This document shows, in pieces, positions 1-4,044 of a stretch of 6,707 bases of DNA. Origin of the DNA: an uncultured Prevotella sp. (GTDB lineage: Bacteria; Bacteroidota; Bacteroidia; Bacteroidales; Bacteroidaceae); assembly GCA_947304695.1 (NCBI GenBank), contig CAMZBS010000092.1, positions 1-6,707 on the forward strand, read 5' to 3'. A program made the translations under genes and the position numbers. Position 1 is the first letter of the stretch. Every line of letters begins with the position of its first letter. Below the pieces are notes generated by a model. That model searched no databases and had not been told where the DNA came from. It worked only from the letters and a program-made list of their open reading frames with translations.

Positions 1-397
1 CCGTCCAGTCCTTCGGGATGAAGGTGTAGTTGGCGTCGGCAGAAGAAGCCACCTCGACCACTTCGCCAAAGAGCTTGGCTTCCTTCATGGCCTTCTTGGC
101 CCACACACCAGTGTTCAGGTAGGCAGCCTTCTTAATGAGGAAGTTGTAGGGAATCATGCAGAACTCGAGCGAAGCACCACCGCCAAGGAAGATCACCGAG
201 TAGCCTTCGGGCACGCTGAGCAGCTCCTTCACCAGAGCCACAGCCTCGTCGACCACAGGCTGAAAATCCTTTGCACGATGGCTGATCTCCATCAGGGAGA
301 GACCCGAGCCATTGAAGTCTAAACACTGTTTGGCAGTAGCTTCAATCACCTCGCGGGGAAGCATTGAAGGGCCTGCGTTAAAGTTGTACTTCTTCAT
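1..397 (-). CDS. serC: Phosphoserine aminotransferase, N-terminal part (cut by window edge)
   Basis: SerC is a PLP-dependent class V aminotransferase that exchanges 3-phosphohydroxypyruvate and glutamate for O-phosphoserine and 2-oxoglutarate, the second step of serine synthesis, in the cytosol (EC 2.6.1.52). The window holds the first 132 codons of a family usually about 355-365 residues long. The N-terminus reads [13 protein letters not shown], the SerC signature YNFxxGPxMLP. It is followed by [10 protein letters not shown] (residues 33-41; H40-R41 is the conserved substrate-binding pair) and GGGAS (72-76), the loop that binds the PLP phosphate. The PLP lysine lies beyond the edge. The start is the only ATG giving this conserved N-terminus. 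No strong Shine-Dalgarno is seen, which is normal in Bacteroidetes. A promoter of its own lies upstream, so it need not depend on the helicase gene. In Bacteroidales serA commonly follows serC; that would lie to the left, outside the window. Family call is very secure. Confidence 0.96.
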   Translation of the reverse strand, partial: MKKYNFNAGPSMLPREVIEATAKQCLDFNGSGLSLMEISHRAKDFQPVVDEAVALVKELLSVPEGYSVIFLGGGASLEFCMIPYNFLIKKAAYLNTGVWAKKAMKEAKLFGEVVEVASSADANYTFIPKDWT

Positions 398-450
398 AAC
401 TGTTTTTGAAATGTTTATTGGGTTTATTTACAATTTCGATTTTTGCGGTG

Positions 451-482
451 CGAAATTACAACATTTTCGCGAAACGGGCAAA
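451..482 (-). promoter_or_regulatory. Putative Bacteroidetes-type promoter of serC
   Basis: On the minus strand a TTTG (482-479) is followed by exactly 20 nt and then TAATTTCG (458-451), one mismatch from the Bacteroidetes -7 consensus TAnnTTTG. This spacing is that of the primary sigma factor of the phylum. The predicted leader to the serC ATG at 397 is about 50 nt. A 10-bp palindrome lies in the spacer. A second, poorer match, TTAATTTG, lies further upstream around position 500 and lacks a good -33 box. Confidence 0.55.
465..474. promoter_or_regulatory. 10-bp palindrome inside the serC promoter spacer (possible operator)
   Basis: The sequence TTTCGCGAAA is a perfect 10-bp palindrome lying between the putative -33 and -7 boxes of the serC promoter, where a bound repressor would block polymerase. 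The sequence shows only the symmetry and position; that it is an operator is inference, and a short palindrome can arise by chance. Confidence 0.25.
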
Positions 483-556
483 TATTTTGGCACAAATTAA
501 TGTATTTGATACAATTTACTGACATATTGCAACCTCCACGTGTCATTTCCGAGAAG

Positions 557-1885
557 TCAGCGCACCGGCTCAACCACCGTTTTAATGCCTTTGATCTTCT
601 GTCCCTGCACGTTGCGAAGCACCTGCGGAGCCTTCTTTCGGTCTACGGCCACGTAAGCATAGCGGTCGCTCACGTCGATGCGCCCAATCTCCGACGGCTC
701 CAATCCACCCGTCTTACACAGGAAGCCTACAATGTCACCCTTTGAGATCTTATCCTTCTTGCCCTTACCTATATAGAGGGTAGCCATGCGGGGAAGGGGA
801 AGTCCCGTAGAGGATAAGTTGTCAGCAAGACTATACGTCTTCCCCCCAAGGGGGGATGAGAGGGGAGGCTGGGCCTCTTCCGGCCCCACCAGAAAGAATG
901 TTCTGCCCATCTGATCCCAGCGGGCAGTACGGCCCACACGGTGAACCAGTGCCTCTTCGTTCTGGGGCAGGTGGTAGTGAATGATATTGTCTATCTTGGG
1001 AATGTCGAGACCGCGCGAGGCCAGGTCGGTGGCCACCAGTACCGTGGCCGAACCGTTCGAGAACTTATATAGGGCATCCTCGCGCTGTCGCTGTTCCAGT
1101 CCGCCGTGGAAGGCACTGGTGACGAAGCCCTGCTGCCGCAAGTAGGCATCGACACGCTCCACCGCGTCGCGATAGTTCAGGAACACGATACTCTGTCCTT
1201 CGCCCAGCTGCAAGAGCAGCTTGTACAGCGTGTCGAGCTTGTCCTTCTGCGGACATTTCACCTCGTAGACCTCTACCCTGTCCGACACGGGTTCCTCTTC
1301 CACCAGATAATCCAGGCGGGTCGTATGCCCCATCTCCACGAACTCGGGCAGCTGTTCAGCATCGGTGGCCGAGAGCAGGAAACGGCGCTTCAAGGCTGGG
1401 AGCTTACCCAGCAGGCGTGACATCTCGTCGTGGAAGCCCATCTCCAGACACTTGTCGAACTCGTCGATGATTATATATTTAATAAGGTGTGCGTCGATGT
1501 TGCCTTTGTCCAGATGGTCGTTCAGTCGGCCTGGCGTGCCGAACACCACCTGCGGGCGCACCTGTCTTAGTACCTTGTGCTCGTCCATGGCCGTGCGGCC
1601 TCCGTAGCAAGCCTGACCGCGCACTCCGGCACCCATCTGCTTCAACACTGTAGCCGACTGCAGGGCCAGTTCCCTTCCCGGCACGACGACCAGTGCCTGC
1701 ACCTCGTCCTGAGCAGCATCAACCAGCTGCACCAGCGGCAGCAGATAGGCCAGCGTCTTGCCCGACCCGGTAGGCGAAAGCACCACCACGTCACCACGCC
1801 CATGCAGAATGGCCTCCAGAGCCTCCTGCTGCATCGCGTTCAGCTGGGCTATGCCCAGTTTCTCCATCATCTTATTCATGTTCAT
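557..1885 (-). CDS. DEAD-box RNA helicase with DbpA-like C-terminal RNA-binding domain
   Basis: This is an ATP-dependent RNA helicase of 442 residues from the chosen start. Motifs in order: Q motif around LNAMQ (Q19), Walker A SPTGSGKT (37-44), motif Ia PGREL (69-73, normally PTREL), GG (95-96), TPGR (117-120), motif II DEFD (141-144, in place of DEAD), SAT (172-174), motif IV IVFLNYRDA (233-241), HGG (260-262), motif V ATDLASRGLDI (285-295) and motif VI HRVGRTAR (315-322). Residues from about 368 to the end (ATLYIGKGKKDK ... GDIVGFLCKTGGL) match the DbpA RNA-binding domain, which in E. coli DbpA recognises 23S rRNA hairpin 92, so a ribosome-assembly role is likely. The linker at about 338-366 is low-complexity (PPLSSPLGGK ... 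GLPLP) and looks inserted. The open frame extends to 2017, but a strong promoter at 1951-1982 lies within that extension, so the start is at 1885, or the in-frame ATGs at 1879 or 1870. It could be named dbpA; substrate specificity is not shown. Confidence 0.93.
   Translation of the reverse strand: MNMNKMMEKLGIAQLNAMQQEALEAILHGRGDVVVLSPTGSGKTLAYLLPLVQLVDAAQDEVQALVVVPGRELALQSATVLKQMGAGVRGQACYGGRTAMDEHKVLRQVRPQVVFGTPGRLNDHLDKGNIDAHLIKYIIIDEFDKCLEMGFHDEMSRLLGKLPALKRRFLLSATDAEQLPEFVEMGHTTRLDYLVEEEPVSDRVEVYEVKCPQKDKLDTLYKLLLQLGEGQSIVFLNYRDAVERVDAYLRQQGFVTSAFHGGLEQRQREDALYKFSNGSATVLVATDLASRGLDIPKIDNIIHYHLPQNEEALVHRVGRTARWDQMGRTFFLVGPEEAQPPLSSPLGGKTYSLADNLSSTGLPLPRMATLYIGKGKKDKISKGDIVGFLCKTGGLEPSEIGRIDVSDRYAYVAVDRKKAPQVLRNVQGQKIKGIKTVVEPVR
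785..868. repeat. C/G-rich palindrome-containing insert, read in frame in the helicase linker
   Basis: This stretch differs in base composition from the gene around it. It contains a hairpin with 7-bp arms and a 2-nt loop (TCCCCCC AA GGGGGGA, 841-856). GGGGAAG (796-802) and CTTCCCC (839-845) form an outer inverted pair. AAGAC (827-831) and GTCTT (837-841) form an inner one. Next to the hairpin is GAGAGGGGAGG (858-868). In the helicase frame it encodes a Pro/Ser/Gly/Leu-rich segment between the helicase core and the RNA-binding domain, where insertion should be tolerated. It resembles the C/G-rich short palindromic repeats scattered in Bacteroidetes genomes, but one copy in one window cannot prove that it is dispersed. 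Boundaries are approximate. Confidence 0.45.
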
Positions 1886-1950
1886 AGTGTTGGCTACCGT
1901 TTTGCGGTTGTTGTTGCCATCGTCGCATCTTTTTATCTGGTTCTGGGCTG

Positions 1951-1982
1951 CAAAGTTAGTGCAAATCGGGCATAATTCCAAA
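1951..1982 (-). promoter_or_regulatory. Bacteroidetes-type promoter of the helicase gene
   Basis: On the minus strand TTTG (1982-1979) is followed by 20 nt and then TAACTTTG (1958-1951), a perfect match to the Bacteroidetes TTTG / TAnnTTTG promoter. Transcription would start about 1945, giving a leader of about 60 nt to the ATG at 1885. The site lies inside the upstream extension of the open frame (1886-2017) and so decides the start codon of the helicase. Confidence 0.75.
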
Positions 1983-2019
1983 TTTCTTCCTCGGAAATAG
2001 CATCCCTTTTTCTCCAATT

Positions 2020-2051
2020 CCCCTGTTATTTAAAAAAAATGTGTACCTTTG
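2020..2051 (+). promoter_or_regulatory. Putative Bacteroidetes-type promoter of the lipoprotein/barrel/protease operon
   Basis: TACCTTTG at 2044-2051 matches the -7 consensus TAnnTTTG. An A-rich tract (TTTAAAAAAAAT) lies just upstream. The -33 region is poor: no TTTG at the ideal distance, only TGTT at about 2024-2027. The predicted start of transcription near 2056 leaves a leader of only about 16 nt before the ATG at 2072. The weak -33 box could mean an activator is needed. This promoter is back to back with the helicase promoter. Confidence 0.55.
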
Positions 2052-2071
2052 CACGCAATTATCAATTAAAG

Positions 2072-3232
2072 ATGAAAACAAAAACAGTCATACTTCTCAC
2101 TGCGACAGTCGCCCTCCTGATGGCCTCATGCATCAAGGACGAGGCCGCCAACACCGAGTGCGACATCGAGAGTGCATGGGTGGAGGGCTGGAACCTTACC
2201 AAGCACTTCTATGACGCGGCCGACATGCGGAAGGACAACATCAGCACCGGCAATACGGAGATTTTGTTCTCCGTACGCTCGCTCTCATCGCTGCCCAAAC
2301 AGATTCCCGTTTACTTCAAGATCACCCCCGGAGCCCGCATCATCCCGGCCAGCGGATCGACGCACAACTTCACCAGGGGCCCCGTGACCTACACTGTGGT
2401 CTCGGAGGACGGACAGTGGAAGCGCACCTACAAGGTGGGGTTCAGCGACCTCACGCAGCCCATCACCAAACTAAGCTTTGAACATGTAGAGACAAAGGCC
2501 AATGGCAACAGTTCCTACCATCACTTCTACGAGTACGATGCCGACAGCATCCGCCGCGACATCTGGGATTCGGGCAACCAGGGAGTCTTGCTGATGAAGA
2601 GCAGTGCCCAGCCCGAAGACATGCCCACCTACTCCACCCCCGACGGCTACCAGGGCAAGGCTGTATGCCTGAACACCCAGGCCATAGGCGACCTGGGCCG
2701 ATGGGTGGGCAAGCCCATAGCCGCAGGCAACCTGTTCTGGGGCAAGTTCGTACTGGAGAACGTGCTAACCAACACACTGAGGAGCACACAGTTCGGCATT
2801 GGTTTCAACAAGAAGCCCCTCAGGGTGACGGGCTTCTACAAGTACAAGCCCGGTCCCGTGTTCACCAACCAGAAGATGGAGACCGTCCCCGACCGTACCG
2901 ACGAGGCCAGCATCTATGCCGTGTTCTACCGCAACAAGGACGACAAAGGACAGCCCTACTACCTCTACGGCGACGAGGTAGAGACCGACGAACAGCTCTT
3001 GGCCAACCCGCAGGTCTACAAGATAGCCCGCGTGGCCACACTGCCCCCCACCGACGAGTGGACACCGTTCGAGATGGTGTTCCGGGGCAGGGATGCCGAC
3101 GATGCCGTGGTGGCCCAGCAGGGTTTCAACCTGACGTTGGTATTCTCGTCGAGCAAGTATGGCGATAAGTTCGAGGGTGCCGTCGGCAGCACGCTCTACA
3201 TCGACGAGGTGGAAATAGAATGTGAAGAATAA
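2072..3232 (+). CDS. PCMD-domain surface lipoprotein
   Basis: A predicted outer-membrane lipoprotein of 386 residues. The signal peptide MKTKTVILLTATVALLMAS ends at a lipobox cysteine (C20). After it comes IKDEA, matching the Bacteroidetes lipoprotein export signal K-(D/E)-(D/E), which predicts display on the cell surface. Residues about 60-124 look like an Ig-like domain (PGARIIPASGSTHNF ... TYTVVSEDGQWKRTYKVGF). Residues about 132-386 match the PCMD family (Pfam 'putative carbohydrate metabolism domain'): GYQGKAVCLNT (192-202), AGNLFWGKF (218-226), FYKYKPG (255-261), EWTPFEMVF (329-337), LVFSSSKYGDKFEGAVGSTLYIDEVEIEC (356-384). The family's activity is unproven; the fold suggests carbohydrate binding. 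The start at 2072 is chosen over an in-frame ATG at 2039 because that codon lies within the promoter and would spoil the signal peptide. It is first in the operon, 20 nt before the barrel gene. Domain call secure, function unknown. Confidence 0.88.
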   Translation: MKTKTVILLTATVALLMASCIKDEAANTECDIESAWVEGWNLTKHFYDAADMRKDNISTGNTEILFSVRSLSSLPKQIPVYFKITPGARIIPASGSTHNFTRGPVTYTVVSEDGQWKRTYKVGFSDLTQPITKLSFEHVETKANGNSSYHHFYEYDADSIRRDIWDSGNQGVLLMKSSAQPEDMPTYSTPDGYQGKAVCLNTQAIGDLGRWVGKPIAAGNLFWGKFVLENVLTNTLRSTQFGIGFNKKPLRVTGFYKYKPGPVFTNQKMETVPDRTDEASIYAVFYRNKDDKGQPYYLYGDEVETDEQLLANPQVYKIARVATLPPTDEWTPFEMVFRGRDADDAVVAQQGFNLTLVFSSSKYGDKFEGAVGSTLYIDEVEIECEE

Positions 3233-3237
3233 AAAAC

Positions 3238-3243
3238 AGGAGG
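3238..3243 (+). promoter_or_regulatory. Strong Shine-Dalgarno AGGAGG before the beta-barrel gene
   Basis: AGGAGG sits 9 nt before the ATG at 3253. A full Shine-Dalgarno is uncommon in Bacteroidetes, where leaders are usually A-rich; the neighbouring genes here lack one. It fixes the start of the barrel gene and suggests well-translated internal initiation within the operon. Confidence 0.7.
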
Positions 3244-3252
3244 AACGCACAG

Positions 3253-4029
3253 ATGAAGAAAAGCATTAGGTGTTGGCTGTTCGGTGTTAGCTGTTGGGTG
3301 TTGGCTTTTAGCAGTTGGCCATCGGGTCTTCGCGCCGCGACATGGGCCGATAGTATTCAGCTGACAGCCCGCGCCGGTTACAGCATAGGTGGAACGGCGC
3401 CCCTGCCCCTGCCCGAGACCATACGCAGTATTGACGGCTACCAGCTCACGCCCTCGTTCCTGGTGGGCATCGGTACTCAGCTATCGCTCAGCAGGCACTG
3501 GGGCATCGCCGCCGGACTGCACTTCGAGAACAAGGGCATGAAGGGCGACGTCACCACCAAGGCATACTATATGGAGGTGGTAAAGGGCGACTCAAAGATT
3601 GAGGGTGTCTTCACCGGCCACGTCAGCCAGAAGGTGACCCAGTGGATGCTCACCGTGCCCGTCCAGGCAGCCCTGCAACTCAGCCCACGGGTGACGCTGC
3701 GCTGCGGCCCCTACGTCTCGCTGCTGCTCAGCAAGGAGTTCAGCGGCATTGCCTCCGACGGCTATCTGCGACAGGGCAACCCCACCGGTGCCAAGATCCT
3801 GATGGGGTCGAAGGAAGGTGAATGGGCCACCTACGAGTTCAGCGACGACCTGCGCACGTTTCAGGCAGGCATCGGGGCCGGTGCCGACTGGCAAGTCTAC
3901 AAATCATTCGGCCTTTCTGTTGACCTCAACTGGGGTCTCACAGGCATCTTCCCCTCCGACTTCAAGACCGTGGAGCAGACCCTCTACCCCATCTACGGCA
4001 CCATAGGTATCTTCTATCGCATCAAATAA
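3253..4029 (+). CDS. Outer-membrane beta-barrel protein (porin-like / OMP_b-brl_2 type)
   Basis: A 258-residue protein with a signal peptide (MKKS, hydrophobic to about residue 27; likely cleavage near LRA-A, 28/29). The rest has no long hydrophobic helix. It shows alternating amphipathic strands separated by turns: SIQLTARAGYSIGG (34-47), FLVGIGTQLSLS, WGIAAGLHFENKGMKG, WMLTVPVQAALQLS, VTLRCGPYVSLLLS, FQAGIGAGADWQVYKSFGLSVDLNWGLTGIF and a last strand YGTIGIFYRIK. The pattern 'LxxRAGYSxGG ... HFENKGMKG ... LxVPVxAAL ... GPYVSLLLS' fits the PorT-like small barrel family of Bacteroidetes (about 8 strands). Strand number is inferred. It lies between the PCMD lipoprotein (20 nt) and the C10 protease (15 nt), so the three are probably co-expressed. 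The signal peptide is written by a degenerate 7-nt tandem repeat. Substrate or transport role unknown; it could be a structural partner of the lipoprotein. Confidence 0.82.
   Translation: MKKSIRCWLFGVSCWVLAFSSWPSGLRAATWADSIQLTARAGYSIGGTAPLPLPETIRSIDGYQLTPSFLVGIGTQLSLSRHWGIAAGLHFENKGMKGDVTTKAYYMEVVKGDSKIEGVFTGHVSQKVTQWMLTVPVQAALQLSPRVTLRCGPYVSLLLSKEFSGIASDGYLRQGNPTGAKILMGSKEGEWATYEFSDDLRTFQAGIGAGADWQVYKSFGLSVDLNWGLTGIFPSDFKTVEQTLYPIYGTIGIFYRIK
3265..3320 (+). repeat. Degenerate heptanucleotide tandem repeat in the barrel gene's signal-peptide region
   Basis: Eight consecutive 7-nt units with consensus GTTGGCT: ATTAGGT, GTTGGCT, GTTCGGT, GTTAGCT, GTTGGGT, GTTGGCT, TTTAGCA, GTTGGCC. Because 21 nt is seven codons, the protein also repeats every seven residues: RCWLFGV, SCWVLAF, SSWPSGL (residues 6-26). 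It covers most of the hydrophobic core of the signal peptide. The copies are imperfect, so slippage would be slower than in a perfect array. Confidence 0.7.
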
Positions 4030-4044
4030 ACGACGGAAAACGAC

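Noticed and set aside
398..556. Terminator or RNA gene between the helicase and serC
   Set aside because: No stable hairpin with a T-run and no tRNA/riboswitch pattern was seen; only the serC promoter and its palindrome can be supported.
841..856. CCCCCC-AA-GGGGGG hairpin as a transcription terminator
   Set aside because: It lies inside the helicase coding region, has no U-tract on either strand and is followed by the conserved RNA-binding domain in the same frame.
1985..1997. TTCC-TC-GGAA small inverted repeat between the divergent promoters, similar to TTTCCGAG near 546-553
   Set aside because: Arms of only 4 bp and a short shared word; chance is the simplest explanation.
1886..2017. The 44-codon upstream extension of the helicase frame as coding
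   Set aside because: It contains a perfect promoter, has no family match and is followed by several good ATG codons just before the Q motif.
2765..3250. Long antisense open frame across the lipoprotein gene
   Set aside because: It is a shadow of a GC-rich gene with clear domain evidence on the plus strand; no signal or motif on the antisense strand.
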